Positions 44,830 to 53,882 of a stretch of 64,000 nt of DNA are shown piece after piece (the stretch's first letter is position 1; every line of letters begins with the position of its first letter). A program made the position numbers and the translations under genes. The notes beneath the pieces were generated by a model. It was given only the letters and a program-made list of their open reading frames with translations, made no database searches and had not been told where the DNA came from. The stretch is from contig NZ_QJSD01000015.1 of assembly GCF_003313245.1 (NCBI RefSeq), positions 1-64,000 on the forward strand. The letters run 5' to 3'. Source of the stretch: Primorskyibacter marinus (GTDB taxonomy: Bacteria; Pseudomonadota; Alphaproteobacteria; Rhodobacterales; Rhodobacteraceae).

Positions 44830-45981
44830 TCAGATGTCCAGCGCCGGCACGTCGAGCCAGCAGCGCTTCTCGGAGCTTTCATAGCCCAGCTCCGCCAGTT
44901 GCACGCCCTTGGCACCCTCTTCCAGCGTGTAGGACCACGGCGCATCCTCGACCACATGGCGCAGGAATTGCTCCCATTGCACCTTGAAACCGTTGTCAAA
45001 ATCCTTGTTGTCAGGCACTTCCACCCAATCATCGAAGAAATTCATCGTCTGCTTCTGATCGGGGTTCCAGACCGGCTTGGGCGTGTTGACGCGCGCCTGA
45101 GAATAACAGGTATGCAGCCCGGCCACGGCACTGCCATGGGTGCCGTCGATGTGGAAGGTCACGAGGTCGTCGCGCCGCACCCGGGTGCACCACGAGCTGT
45201 TGAGTTGGGCGATGATGTCGCCTTCCAGCTCAAACGTGGCATAGGCCGCGTCGTCGGCGGTGGCGTCATAACGCTCGCCGTTTTCGTCCCAGCGCTCTGG
45301 GATGTGGGTCACGGCGGTACAGTTCACCGCCTTCACGGGTGCCACGACGTTGTCGAGCACATAGCGCCAGTGGCAGAGCATGTCCGACACCATGCCGCCG
45401 CCGTCCTGCTTGCGGTAGTTCCAGGACGGGCGTTGCGCCTCCATCCAGTCGCCTTCGAAAACCCAATAGCCAAACTCGCCGCGCACCGAGAGGATCTTGC
45501 CGAAGAACCCGCTGTCGCGAAGCCGCTTGAGCTTCAGGAGGCCGGGCAGGTCCAGCTTGTCATGGACGATGCCATTCTTCACGCCCTTTGCCTTGGCGTG
45601 TTTGGCAATGGCAATCGCCTCATCCAGCCCTTCGGAGACCGGTTTCTCGGAATACACATGCTTGCCCGCGTCGATTGCCTTGCGCAGAAGGCCGGGGCGC
45701 ATCTGGGTGCTGGCGGCGTCGAAGAAAATGGTGTCGTCGGGATTGGCCAGTGCCGCATCCAGATCGGTCGTATAGCGCTCGACGCCGTGTTTGGCGGCCA
45801 GTTCGGCGATCTTCTTTTCGTTGCGACCGACGATGATCACATCCGGAACAAGCCGGTCACCGTTCTTGAGCAGCATGCCGCCCTCGTCGCGGATGGCCAG
45901 GACCGAGCGGATCAGGTGCTGGTTCATCCCCATGCGTCCAGTGACGCCGTGCATGATGATGCCGATGCGTTGTGTGGTCAT
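44830..45981 (-). CDS. Gfo/Idh/MocA-family sugar dehydrogenase
   Basis: 383 residues, start at 45981 (MTTQRIGIIMHGVTGRMGMN); a longer frame to 46101 would cross the promoter. An N-terminal Rossmann domain is followed by the family motif YSEKPVSEG (EKP) and the C-terminal sheet domain. It likely oxidises a sugar or inositol-type alcohol with NAD(P). First gene of the three-gene operon, preceded by a perfect palindrome (46113-46134) that should be the TetR operator. Confidence 0.88.
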   Translation of the reverse strand: MTTQRIGIIMHGVTGRMGMNQHLIRSVLAIRDEGGMLLKNGDRLVPDVIIVGRNEKKIAELAAKHGVERYTTDLDAALANPDDTIFFDAASTQMRPGLLRKAIDAGKHVYSEKPVSEGLDEAIAIAKHAKAKGVKNGIVHDKLDLPGLLKLKRLRDSGFFGKILSVRGEFGYWVFEGDWMEAQRPSWNYRKQDGGGMVSDMLCHWRYVLDNVVAPVKAVNCTAVTHIPERWDENGERYDATADDAAYATFELEGDIIAQLNSSWCTRVRRDDLVTFHIDGTHGSAVAGLHTCYSQARVNTPKPVWNPDQKQTMNFFDDWVEVPDNKDFDNGFKVQWEQFLRHVVEDAPWSYTLEEGAKGVQLAELGYESSEKRCWLDVPALDI

Positions 45982-46112
45982 TGTCTTGCTTCCTTTTTCT
46001 CGGGGTCTTTCGGGCGCACGCGGCGCTTGGGTGCCGTTAATCTGCACGGGCGAAGACAGGAAAACGCGATGCTGTTCATGTATCCTCCCGCAAGCTTCCA
46101 CCTGGTAGCCTA

Positions 46113-46134
46113 TAAACTACTAATTAGTAGTTTA
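46113..46134. promoter_or_regulatory. TetR-type operator (22-base perfect palindrome)
   Basis: The 22 bases form a perfect palindrome with core CTACTAATTAGTAG, flanked by TAAA and TTTA. It lies 132 bases upstream of the Gfo/Idh gene and 83 bases after the end of the tetR gene. A similar core, CTACTGAACGGTAG, occurs at 52195-52208 just before tctC, which suggests one repressor controls both operons. Confidence 0.75.
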
Positions 46135-46216
46135 AGAGAATCAAGTCAATGATCGATGCTTGAGACACCGCGATATTCGGCTCTGCCGGGGGTCAGTTTT
46201 GAATTGTCGGGAGAAC

Positions 46217-46879
46217 CTAGTCGGCGTCCGTCTCGGGCCGCCGCAGATAACCCACGATCATGTCCGCAGCCTTGTCGGCGTGGACCGTCAACCAGTCTTC
46301 CGAGATCGGCGCGCGGAAGACCGCGCTGAGCGTGTGCATGTTGGAGATCGGGAACCAGCAGACCGAGGCGATAAAGATATACAGCTCCACCGGGTCGATG
46401 GAGGAACGGAACTGACCTGATGTATTGCCGCGCCGCAGGATTTCCTCGACACGGCGCAACAGGACCGACTGGATCTCGGTGGCGTCGTCCAGCGTCCGCA
46501 CGGTTTCGCCCCCCATCAGGTTCTCGGTGTTCAGCATCCGGATGAACCACGGATTGTTCCAGAAGTGGTTCATGGTGAAATGCACCAGCGCACGCACTGC
46601 CTCTTCCGGCTCCAGCGTATCGAGCTCCAGCGTCATTTCGCCTTGACGAATCTGCACATAGGCTTCGCGGAGTGCCGCGGCATAAACCGCGTCCTTGTCG
46701 CCGAAATAGTCATAGATCATCGGCTTGCTGACACCGGCCCGAGCGGCGATCCGGTCGACACGCGCGCCGGAATGGCCGACCTCGCTGAACTCCTCCAGGG
46801 CGGCATGAAGAATGGCGGCCCGGGTCACTTGCGGGTTGCGCTTGCGGTCCTTGCGGATCGGGGTAACTTGCTTGGCCAT
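46217..46879 (-). CDS. TetR-family transcriptional regulator
   Basis: 220 residues, start at 46879 (MAKQVTPIRKDRKRNPQVTR). The N-terminal HTH is typical: AAILHAALEEFSEVGHSGAR, VDRIAARAGVSKPMIYDYFG, DKDAVYAAAL. The C-terminal part resembles the TetR_C_33 or RutR-like group. It is the last gene of the tctCBA-isomerase-enolase run and lies between the two operons that carry the palindromic core, so autoregulation and joint control are likely. The ligand is presumably the imported acid or an intermediate. Confidence 0.9.
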   Translation of the reverse strand: MAKQVTPIRKDRKRNPQVTRAAILHAALEEFSEVGHSGARVDRIAARAGVSKPMIYDYFGDKDAVYAAALREAYVQIRQGEMTLELDTLEPEEAVRALVHFTMNHFWNNPWFIRMLNTENLMGGETVRTLDDATEIQSVLLRRVEEILRRGNTSGQFRSSIDPVELYIFIASVCWFPISNMHTLSAVFRAPISEDWLTVHADKAADMIVGYLRRPETDAD

Positions 46880-46928
46880 GCGTCCTCTCGATGGTCGTGC
46901 GATCCCCCGCCCCGGGGCTCTCTTCTCC

Positions 46929-48248
46929 TTAGCAGCCGAAACCGGGGCGGGCCAGAGAGCCGATTTCGACACTGCCACCGGCAATGCGAAGCGCCACTCC
47001 ATTGCGATCCTGCATCAGGATATCGTCATGGCGCTCCAGCAGCATCGCGCGTTCTTCTTCCGGCGCGCCTTGCATTCCGCCTGCGAAATGATGGCCGTTG
47101 CGTTCAACGTCCCGCACACCGCAGGCCGACATCATCGCCGCGTCCTGAAGCCAGCAGATGCCGGGTTGACAGGTCAGATCCTCGCCCGAGAGGATCGCCC
47201 CCGCCACTTCGGCGCGCGCCTTGTTGATCAATGCCCTGAGCACGCCCTTGCAACTCTTGATCGAAGTGCCGGACCAGCCGAGGGCCAGGGCGCGGGCAAA
47301 GGCATCCTCTGTGTCGTCGCTTTCGTCGATGATCAGTGGAAGCGAAGCTTCAACGGGCGCGGTCAGGGCGATCTCGCGCGGGAAGGGTTGCTCCACAAAG
47401 CGGACCGCTGAGAAGAAACGCTTCAGCGTTGCATCCTTGGCAAGCGCGCTCAGGAAGGCTTCGAAATCCCTGGGCGCATATTGCTCGTTGGCGTCCAGCG
47501 TCACCGCATAGTCACCGCCCTTGTCAAGCAGCCCGGCGATGTCGCACAGACGACGATGATCGGCATCCGGGCCGCCTTTGAGCTTGATCTTGAACGCTGA
47601 CACGCCGGTTTCCTCGATCACTTCGTCCAGCGATACCGGCCGCCCGTCTCCTGGGCGGTCCTGCCCGACATCGGCCTGCCGCAGGGGCGCGTCAAAGCCG
47701 ACGGTATGGCGCAGGACAAGCGCTTTTGGCGCAGATATAGAATCCAAGGACCGAGACAGATCGGCAGGCAACAGATCGTTGGGACAGCCGCTGACCAGCC
47801 CGAAGACATCTTCGCGCGCCGCCTTCCAGAAAGGGAGCCGCAGCGCTGTGCAGATCGCATCGATCACCGCCATCTCGACCAGCGCGGGCCCGAAACAGCG
47901 CGCCAGCGGCGGGGTCTGAGGCAAGGCCCGGTCCAGGCCGTCACGCAAGGCGCGCGTCACGTCCAGCGCGGTGCCGCGCAATCCAGGGGCCCCGGCCACC
48001 GCGCTGTCCACGACCGCGCGCAATTCATCAATGGTGTCGGCATTGCTCATCTCCGCGCTCTTGTTGAACCAGCGCGGCACCATGAGCTGTGCCGACCGGC
48101 CCGTGACCCGAGTGCCGTTTACCTCGATCTCGACGCGGGCATGCGCCTCGGCGGTTTCGCGGACCTCGGTGCTGCCGAACTGGAACGGCAGCCGCATGGT
48201 GACGGGGCGTTCCGACCAGGTGGCCGATAGGATCGTGAGTGTTGTCAT
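46929..48248 (-). CDS. Enolase-superfamily sugar-acid dehydratase or racemase
   Basis: 439 residues, mandelate racemase/muconate lactonizing type. Active-site elements: Lys220-x-Lys222 (FKIKLKG), metal ligands Asp252 (LDANE), Glu286 (VEQPF) and Asp308 (IIDESD). A long N-terminal capping domain precedes them. The C-terminus (GGSVEIGSLARPGFGC) is atypical; a second catalytic base His is not obvious, so the reaction could be dehydration or racemisation. Its start overlaps the stop of the TIM-barrel gene (ATGA). Substrate is probably the compound imported by TctABC. Confidence 0.83.
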   Translation of the reverse strand: MTTLTILSATWSERPVTMRLPFQFGSTEVRETAEAHARVEIEVNGTRVTGRSAQLMVPRWFNKSAEMSNADTIDELRAVVDSAVAGAPGLRGTALDVTRALRDGLDRALPQTPPLARCFGPALVEMAVIDAICTALRLPFWKAAREDVFGLVSGCPNDLLPADLSRSLDSISAPKALVLRHTVGFDAPLRQADVGQDRPGDGRPVSLDEVIEETGVSAFKIKLKGGPDADHRRLCDIAGLLDKGGDYAVTLDANEQYAPRDFEAFLSALAKDATLKRFFSAVRFVEQPFPREIALTAPVEASLPLIIDESDDTEDAFARALALGWSGTSIKSCKGVLRALINKARAEVAGAILSGEDLTCQPGICWLQDAAMMSACGVRDVERNGHHFAGGMQGAPEEERAMLLERHDDILMQDRNGVALRIAGGSVEIGSLARPGFGC

Positions 48249-49075
48249 GCACAGGCCTTTTCACAAGCAAGCAGGGTGGCAATTGCGGTGGCGGCGGTGA
48301 CGCGCGCGTCGATCAGGGTCCGGAATGGCTCGACGCCGACGGGCCGATTCCAACCCGTGTCGAGCAGTGCGGCGACGATCTCGGGAAACGGGTCATCCCC
48401 CATTCCCGGCGCGCCGCGATTGGTGTCGTTGGCGTGGATATGCCCGATCATGCCGGTCGGCACCCATTGGCGGATCAAATCGGCCACCGGCGGCTCGGTC
48501 TGACCTGCGGCGCTGATGTCGATCATGGTCTTGAATGCCGGACTGCCGATGGCCCGTGCCAGCGCCGCGCCCTGCGCCACAGTGTTGATGGTATTGTCCT
48601 CGGCGCGCGACAGCGGCTCGATGCAATAGATCACGCCCGCCTGCTCTGCCGCCTTTGCCACCGGCGCGAAAAAAGCAGCCAGATGGGCGGTCAGCGCGGC
48701 ATCTTCCATCCCCTCCGGGCGCAGCCGTTGCTTTGGCGATCCGTGGATCAGGACTTCGCCGCCGAGCGCCGCGCAGAGCTCCACCAGTTTGACGAGAATG
48801 TCCTGTGTCCTGCCCTGCCGCGCCGGATCGGTGATCGAAAGGTCGGGATAGCCGCTGAGCAACCAATGCAATCCGGTAACGCGGAGACCCTCGGCCTCGA
48901 TCACGGCGCGAAGATCGGCAATCACCTGCGCGCTCAGGTCATGCGGCGCGTCGCCTAGCGTGGCGGGTGCCAGTTCCAGCCCGCAATACCCCAGCGCGGC
49001 AGCAACACGCGCCTGTTCGGCCAGACTGCGGCCCTCCTTGGCGAGCAGTTCGTTGCACAGGGTATACTCAAGCAT
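48245..49075 (-). CDS. Sugar phosphate isomerase/epimerase-like TIM barrel
   Basis: 276 residues, AP endonuclease 2 family. Metal-binding text: EVLIHGSPKQR, IYCIEPLSRAEDNT (Glu), FKTMIDISAAGQ (Asp), IGHIHANDTNRGAPG (His, Asp). It overlaps tctA at its start and the enolase-superfamily gene at its stop, so it is translated with both. A keto-sugar or epimerase role is expected. Confidence 0.83.
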   Translation of the reverse strand: MLEYTLCNELLAKEGRSLAEQARVAAALGYCGLELAPATLGDAPHDLSAQVIADLRAVIEAEGLRVTGLHWLLSGYPDLSITDPARQGRTQDILVKLVELCAALGGEVLIHGSPKQRLRPEGMEDAALTAHLAAFFAPVAKAAEQAGVIYCIEPLSRAEDNTINTVAQGAALARAIGSPAFKTMIDISAAGQTEPPVADLIRQWVPTGMIGHIHANDTNRGAPGMGDDPFPEIVAALLDTGWNRPVGVEPFRTLIDARVTAATAIATLLACEKACA

Positions 49076-50591
49076 TCAGGCGCGCTCCGATCCAGCGGAA
49101 CGGTGCCAGCGTCACGCGCCGCACCACGGGCATGTTCATCGCGATGGACAGAACGATTACCGCCACGAATGCCGCCGACACCGGCCGCGTGAAGAACGGT
49201 GCCAGATCGCCATCGCTCAGCGTCAACCCGCGCCGCAGGCTCTTGTCCAGCAGGTCGCCCAGGATGATGCCCAGCACCAGCGGTGCCATCGGATACTTCA
49301 TCTGCCGCAGGACGAACCCCACCAGCCCGAAAAACACCATGATCCAGATATCGAAGATCCGCTGGCTCAAAGCGTAGGTGCCAATGACGCAGAGCACAAA
49401 GACCACCGGCATCAGATAGCTATAGGGCACGCGCAGCACCTGCACGAAGGCCTTGGTCAGCGTGAGGCCGTAGATCGCCATGAACAGCGTCGCGATCAAC
49501 ACCATGGCACTGATCAGCCCCACGAAATGCGGCTGTTCGATCATGATCAGCGGCCCTGGGCGGATGCCGTGGATAAAGAGCGCCGCGATCAGAACGGCAG
49601 ACGAGGCCGAGCCGGGCACGGCCAGCGTGATCGCAGGGATCAGCGAACCGGGCACCACGGCGGAATTTCCGGTCTCGGCGGCAATCAACCCCTCGTGGCT
49701 GCCGTGGCCGAACTTTTCTTTTTCCTTCGAGGTCTTGCGCGCGGTGGCATAGCTGGCCCAAGCGCCAATATCTTCGCCGACGCCTGGAATGATGCCGACG
49801 ATGGTGCCGATGATGCCAGAGCGCGCGATGGTGAACTTGTAGCGCCACAGATCGGCAAGGTCAGGGATGGTCCGGTCGCTCTTGTCCTTTTTGGCGACGA
49901 CTTCGCCGGCCTTGTTCCACATCGCCGTCAAAACCTCTGCAAAGCCAAAGGCACCGACCATTGCCGGAATAAGCGCAATGCCTGCGTTCAGATCCCCTAC
50001 CCCAAGGTTAAACCGCACATGCGCGTGGATGCCCTCGGAACCGATCATTGCCACCGCCAGCCCCAACAAGCCCGCGATATAGCCCTTGAGCGGCGTGGTG
50101 TCGGCGGTCAACTGGCCGGAAATCAGGATACCGAAGACCGCCAGCCAGAAGAACTCGAAACTGCCGAAGTTCAGCGCGGCCTCGGCCAAGGGCGGTGCGA
50201 TCAGCACCAGCATCAGAACGCCCGCAATCGTCCCCAGCGCCGATCCGGCAGTGGCCAATCCCATCGCGTAGCCCGCCCGCCCCTGCTTGGCCAGAGGATA
50301 GCCGTCAAGCGACGTCGCCGCACTGGCCGGCGTGCCGGGAATGTTCAGCAGGATTGCGCTACGCGACCCGCCATAGATCGCGCCGACATACATGCAGATC
50401 AGAACAAAGATGGCGGATGTGGAATCCAGCGAATAGGTCAGCGTGGTCATCAACGCCACGCCCATGGTCGCCGTCAGCCCCGGTAGCGAGCCCACCACGA
50501 TGCCCAGAAGCGTCGCCCAAGCCGCATGAAACAGCATCATCGGTGTGAGCAACGAGCTCAGCCCGGCAATCAGATCGCCCAGCCCGCTCAT
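49068..50591 (-). CDS. tctA: Tripartite tricarboxylate transporter, TctA permease
   Basis: 507 residues with about ten to twelve membrane segments. TctA hallmarks: GSLPGLTATMGVALMTTLTY, SRSAILLNIPGTPASAATSL, and GSLIPAITLAVPGSASSAVL. It is the main transport channel of this binding-protein-dependent secondary transporter. The start overlaps the tctB stop (ATGA). Confidence 0.95.
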   Translation of the reverse strand: MSGLGDLIAGLSSLLTPMMLFHAAWATLLGIVVGSLPGLTATMGVALMTTLTYSLDSTSAIFVLICMYVGAIYGGSRSAILLNIPGTPASAATSLDGYPLAKQGRAGYAMGLATAGSALGTIAGVLMLVLIAPPLAEAALNFGSFEFFWLAVFGILISGQLTADTTPLKGYIAGLLGLAVAMIGSEGIHAHVRFNLGVGDLNAGIALIPAMVGAFGFAEVLTAMWNKAGEVVAKKDKSDRTIPDLADLWRYKFTIARSGIIGTIVGIIPGVGEDIGAWASYATARKTSKEKEKFGHGSHEGLIAAETGNSAVVPGSLIPAITLAVPGSASSAVLIAALFIHGIRPGPLIMIEQPHFVGLISAMVLIATLFMAIYGLTLTKAFVQVLRVPYSYLMPVVFVLCVIGTYALSQRIFDIWIMVFFGLVGFVLRQMKYPMAPLVLGIILGDLLDKSLRRGLTLSDGDLAPFFTRPVSAAFVAVIVLSIAMNMPVVRRVTLAPFRWIGARLNA

Positions 50592-51073
50592 GGCAGCCGC
50601 ACCAGGAAAAGTTCTTGAAACAGAAGCGACGAACCCAGCGCCACCCCGACGCCCAGCACCAGTGCCCCGGCGACCGCGATCAGTTGCGTCCGTCTTTCAC
50701 CATCCAGCGGGAAAGAGAAGATCAGCGTGAAGCAGACGGCAAAGACGAAGGTCGCCCAGAAATACGGCAGCCAGCCGACCAGCCCCAGCGCATAGACCGT
50801 GCAGATCACCGTGGTGATCCCCAGTCGCCCCCAGGACCCGCCCGAAAAAACCGGCGCGGCGTTGCGTTCTTCCGGTCTGTAGGACGACCGGTACAGCAGC
50901 ACCGCGCAGATCGACAGCAGCACGCCAAGGATCATCGGCACCAGGCCCGGGATCGACGCCGGGTGAATCTGCCGGATCTCCAGGCGGTCCATGGTGTAGC
51001 CGCCGACCAGAAGCGCCAGACCGAGCATGAGAAACAGGATAGCGGTGAGGCGGTCCGCCAAGGCCATGTGCAT
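50588..51073 (-). CDS. tctB: Tripartite tricarboxylate transporter, TctB small permease
   Basis: 161 residues, four membrane helices, the TctB pattern with IHPASIPGLVPMILGVLLSI between helices 1 and 2. Pairs with TctA. It follows tctC after a gap with a stem-loop. Confidence 0.9.
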   Translation of the reverse strand: MHMALADRLTAILFLMLGLALLVGGYTMDRLEIRQIHPASIPGLVPMILGVLLSICAVLLYRSSYRPEERNAAPVFSGGSWGRLGITTVICTVYALGLVGWLPYFWATFVFAVCFTLIFSFPLDGERRTQLIAVAGALVLGVGVALGSSLLFQELFLVRLP

Positions 51074-51119
51074 GGAATCACCTATCTGTGGATAGAAATT
51101 GAAGCGTAACAGCGGGACG

Positions 51120-51149
51120 TTCGGGCGAAGCCAACAGGCCTCGCCCGAA
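51120..51149 (-). promoter_or_regulatory. Stem-loop between tctC and tctB
   Basis: TTCGGGCGA (51120-51128) pairs perfectly with TCGCCCGAA (51141-51149), with GCC/GGC extending inside. It directly follows the binding-protein gene and probably gives higher tctC expression than permease, by 3' protection or partial termination. Confidence 0.6.
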
Positions 51150-51157
51150 GTCTGCGA

Positions 51158-52177
51158 TTATTCCGCGGGGCAGTCGATGCCAATTTCAGACGGATCGACG
51201 ACCGCCTCGCCGCGGGTCACACGGGCGCAGGCCTCGGCGATCACCACCGGCATCGCCTTTTCGAGCGCGGCCTCGCCATAGCTGGGCGCAAAGACCGCGC
51301 CGCGGTCGGTGGCATAGGATTTTAGCGCTTCGCTGTTCATGACGTGGTCCTCCCAGACCTGGTCAACGGTGTCATAAACCTCTTGCGGGGCACCCGCGGG
51401 GATGAATACGCCGAAGTAATCCGCAGCCACATGGAAGTCGGGCATGAAGTCGGTGATTGGCGGGACCGGGTCGATGCCCTCGACCTCAAGCGCCGTATCA
51501 GAGAGCACCGCCAGCGCGCGCAACCGCCCGGCGCGGATCATCTCGGTCTGTTCCACCGCAAGCTGGGTGGTGACCTGCACCTCGCCCGAGGCCGCGGCGA
51601 TCACGGCCGGGTTGCCACCGTCATAGGTGATCATCCGCGCACCGGACAATTCGCTCTCGGCACCTTCCTTGACGGCCGCAAGCGCCATGCCACCAGAGGA
51701 GTTCACGCCGGCGGTGCCGACCGTAACCGAGCCGTTTTTCATGGCTTCCAGAAGTTCCGGGAAGGTCTGATAAGGCGCATCCGCATTGACGCTGACCACC
51801 GGCACGTTCGCAACGTGCAGATAGATGCGATAATCCTCGATCGACGTGTCCTCGATCAGCCCGGTCACCGAATAGGTGGCATTGTTGGCAATGGCGTTCG
51901 CAGTCCAGGTATAGCCGTCGCGCGGTGCGTCCAGCGCGGCCTTGGTGCCAGTGGAGCCGGACGCACCCGTCTGGTTGACCACCACGACCTCAGTACCCAG
52001 AGCCTCTTCGAGGATGGGGGCGACGACGCGGGTGACCTGGTCGGTCGATCCACCTGCCGACCACGGCACGATGATGTTGATCGGACGATCCGGGTTCCAG
52101 CTGTAATCCTGCGCTGCAAGCGGGCCGGCAAACGCCGTGGCCGCAGCGACAATGGCGATCCTTGAAAGGGCTGACAT
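51158..52177 (-). CDS. tctC: Tripartite tricarboxylate transporter, TctC binding protein
   Basis: 339 residues with a signal peptide (MSALSRIAIVAAATAFAGPL, cleavage after LAA). Typical TctC/Bug text: NPDRPINIIVPWSAGGSTDQ, VVVVNQTGASGSTGTKAALD. Binds its organic acid in the periplasm. GGAGGAG lies just before the start; an operator-like palindrome overlaps this leader. Ligand is probably a sugar acid, given the neighbouring dehydratase and isomerase genes. Confidence 0.93.
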   Translation of the reverse strand: MSALSRIAIVAAATAFAGPLAAQDYSWNPDRPINIIVPWSAGGSTDQVTRVVAPILEEALGTEVVVVNQTGASGSTGTKAALDAPRDGYTWTANAIANNATYSVTGLIEDTSIEDYRIYLHVANVPVVSVNADAPYQTFPELLEAMKNGSVTVGTAGVNSSGGMALAAVKEGAESELSGARMITYDGGNPAVIAAASGEVQVTTQLAVEQTEMIRAGRLRALAVLSDTALEVEGIDPVPPITDFMPDFHVAADYFGVFIPAGAPQEVYDTVDQVWEDHVMNSEALKSYATDRGAVFAPSYGEAALEKAMPVVIAEACARVTRGEAVVDPSEIGIDCPAE

Positions 52178-52194
52178 GGTTTCTCCTCCGTTAT

Positions 52195-52208
52195 CTACTG
52201 AACGGTAG
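52195..52208. promoter_or_regulatory. Second TetR-type operator core, before tctC
   Basis: CTACTGAACGGTAG resembles the core CTACTAATTAGTAG of the 46113-46134 palindrome (CTACT-N4-RGTAG in both). It lies 18-31 bases upstream of the tctC start, where a bound repressor would block transcription. The rest of the gap up to 52461 contains no gene; GAAAC-CC-GTTTC at 52246-52257 is another small inverted repeat. Confidence 0.55.
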
Positions 52209-52461
52209 GTTAGGGAGGAGACCTCCGCCTGTCAAACATTTTGGTGAAACCCGTTTCTCAATTTTGTGTCAGGTGGGTAGCCGCGCGGCATGGCGGATCG
52301 AGACCGAAGGAACGCACTTGCACCCCCTCGGCGGTGCCGCCGATAAGTCCTCGATTTACACGAGATTCAGTCGCCAACCAGACTGCTGAAATGGGCCGTC
52401 AGCGATCCGATACCAGGGCTGGATAGGTATCGATTTCCGAGACCCGCGCAATGTCCGTGGG

Positions 52462-53235
52462 CTACACGCTGTCGCGCGCCCAAATATTCATCCAACCCAG
52501 CGTGTCATCGGTGTTGGTGCCGGGTTTGTATTCCGCGCCAAGCGGGGCGTCATAGCCAAGACCGCCTACGACTTCGAATACATGGTTGTAGTTGATCTCG
52601 CCGTGATCGGGTGCGCCGCGATCGGGGACGGAGGCGAACTGGATATGACCGATATACGGCAAGAGCCCCTCGATCCGGTGGCTCAGGTCGCCTTCCATGA
52701 GCTGCACATGATAGCAATCGAACATCAATTTAAGGTTCGGGGTGCCGATGGCTTTGATGATCGCCAGCGCCTGATCGGTCGTCGTCAGAAAATAGCCCGG
52801 CGCGTCATACTTGTTCAGCGGTTCGATCAGGATGGTGATGCCGTGGGGCACCGCCTGGGCGCAAGCGTAAGTCACGTTGTCGAGAAAGGTCTGATGAGCA
52901 TCGTCCCCGTCGGCAAACCCTGCCATGACATGAATATTGGGCGTGCCGATGGCCGTGGCATAGGCGATTGCTTCGTCGATGGCGGCCCGCGCTTCGGCCT
53001 TGCGACCGGGGATGGCGGACAGGCCATTGTCACCAGCGCCAACATCGCCGCGCCTTGTGTTCAGGCCCAGCATCGTCAGCCCGGTTTCATCGAGCGCCGC
53101 TTTCACCGCTTCGGCAGGCACATCGTAGGGCCAATGGCATTCCACGGCGTCAAAACCGGCCACCTTGGCGGCGCGAATTGCCTCCGGCAAGGGGCGGTCA
53201 TTCCACAGAAACCCCAGATTGGCAGAAAATTTCAT
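52462..53235 (-). CDS. otnI: 2-oxo-tetronate isomerase (hydroxypyruvate-isomerase family)
   Basis: 257 residues from the ATG at 53235 (MKFSANLGFLWNDRPLPEAI), the usual start for the Hyi/OtnI family. Metal ligands: ILIEPLNKYDAPGYFL (Glu), LMFDCYHVQLMEGD (Asp, His), GHIQFA, and GAEYKPG (Glu). OtnI interconverts 2-oxo- and 3-oxo-tetronate. Its start overlaps the otnC stop (ATGA). Together with otnC and otnK it makes the four-carbon acid sugar module. Confidence 0.88.
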   Translation of the reverse strand: MKFSANLGFLWNDRPLPEAIRAAKVAGFDAVECHWPYDVPAEAVKAALDETGLTMLGLNTRRGDVGAGDNGLSAIPGRKAEARAAIDEAIAYATAIGTPNIHVMAGFADGDDAHQTFLDNVTYACAQAVPHGITILIEPLNKYDAPGYFLTTTDQALAIIKAIGTPNLKLMFDCYHVQLMEGDLSHRIEGLLPYIGHIQFASVPDRGAPDHGEINYNHVFEVVGGLGYDAPLGAEYKPGTNTDDTLGWMNIWARDSV

Positions 53236-53882
53236 ACATCCCACTCCACATCGAACTTCGTGATCAGCGCCTGGACCTGCGCGTCAGTCAGGGCGCGCGG
53301 GTTCAGGCCGCGCGTCAGCATCGCCAGACGCGCGGTGTCTTCCAGTTCCTCGATGGCGTTGCAGGCCGCCTCGATGTCCTTGCCGGCAACCACCGGACCG
53401 TGATTGGCCAGCATCACCGCCGTACGTTTGCCGGCCAGACCGCGCACGGCCGCGCCCATCGCCGGATCGCCGGGCAGGAAAAAGGGCAAGAGCTTGACGC
53501 GGCCCAGCTTCATGATGCCGTAGGGTGTGAGCGGCGGCAGGAAATTGTCTTCGTCCGCATCCGGCATCAACGACAGCGCGACCGCGTGACAGGAATGTAG
53601 ATGCACCACTGCGGCCGCAGAGCTCCGCGTGTCGTAGAAGGCGGTGTGCAGGGGCATTTCCTTGGTCGGCTTGTCTCCGTCCACTTGCCGGCCCCGCGAA
53701 TCGAAACGGCTCAGCCGACCGGGATCAAGCCGGCCAAAACTGGTGCCAGTGGGCGACACGAGAAGGCCGCCATCCTCTGTCCGGGCCGAAATATTGCCGG
53801 TGCTGCCGCCGGTCAGGCCGCGGTCGAACATGGACTTGGCCAAAAGGCAGATCTGTTCGCGTAAACGGGCTTCCTCGCTCAT
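53232..53882 (-). CDS. otnC: 3-oxo-tetronate 4-phosphate decarboxylase (class II aldolase family)
   Basis: 216 residues. Class II aldolase features: TGGSTGNISARTEDGGLLVSP near 26-46, zinc ligands in VVHLHSCHA, and MLANHGPVVAG. OtnC decarboxylates 3-oxo-tetronate 4-phosphate to dihydroxyacetone phosphate. ATGA overlaps on both sides tie it to otnK and otnI. Confidence 0.88.
   Translation of the reverse strand: MSEEARLREQICLLAKSMFDRGLTGGSTGNISARTEDGGLLVSPTGTSFGRLDPGRLSRFDSRGRQVDGDKPTKEMPLHTAFYDTRSSAAAVVHLHSCHAVALSLMPDADEDNFLPPLTPYGIMKLGRVKLLPFFLPGDPAMGAAVRGLAGKRTAVMLANHGPVVAGKDIEAACNAIEELEDTARLAMLTRGLNPRALTDAQVQALITKFDVEWDV

Noticed and set aside
43737-46152. Long plus-strand frames (416 and 476 codons) opposite the DUF993 and Gfo/Idh genes
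   Set aside because: GC-rich antisense frames; the minus-strand products carry clear family motifs.
48960-50486. Plus-strand frame of 508 codons opposite tctA
   Set aside because: Shadow of the TctA gene; composition rich in Arg, His and Gln with no family match.
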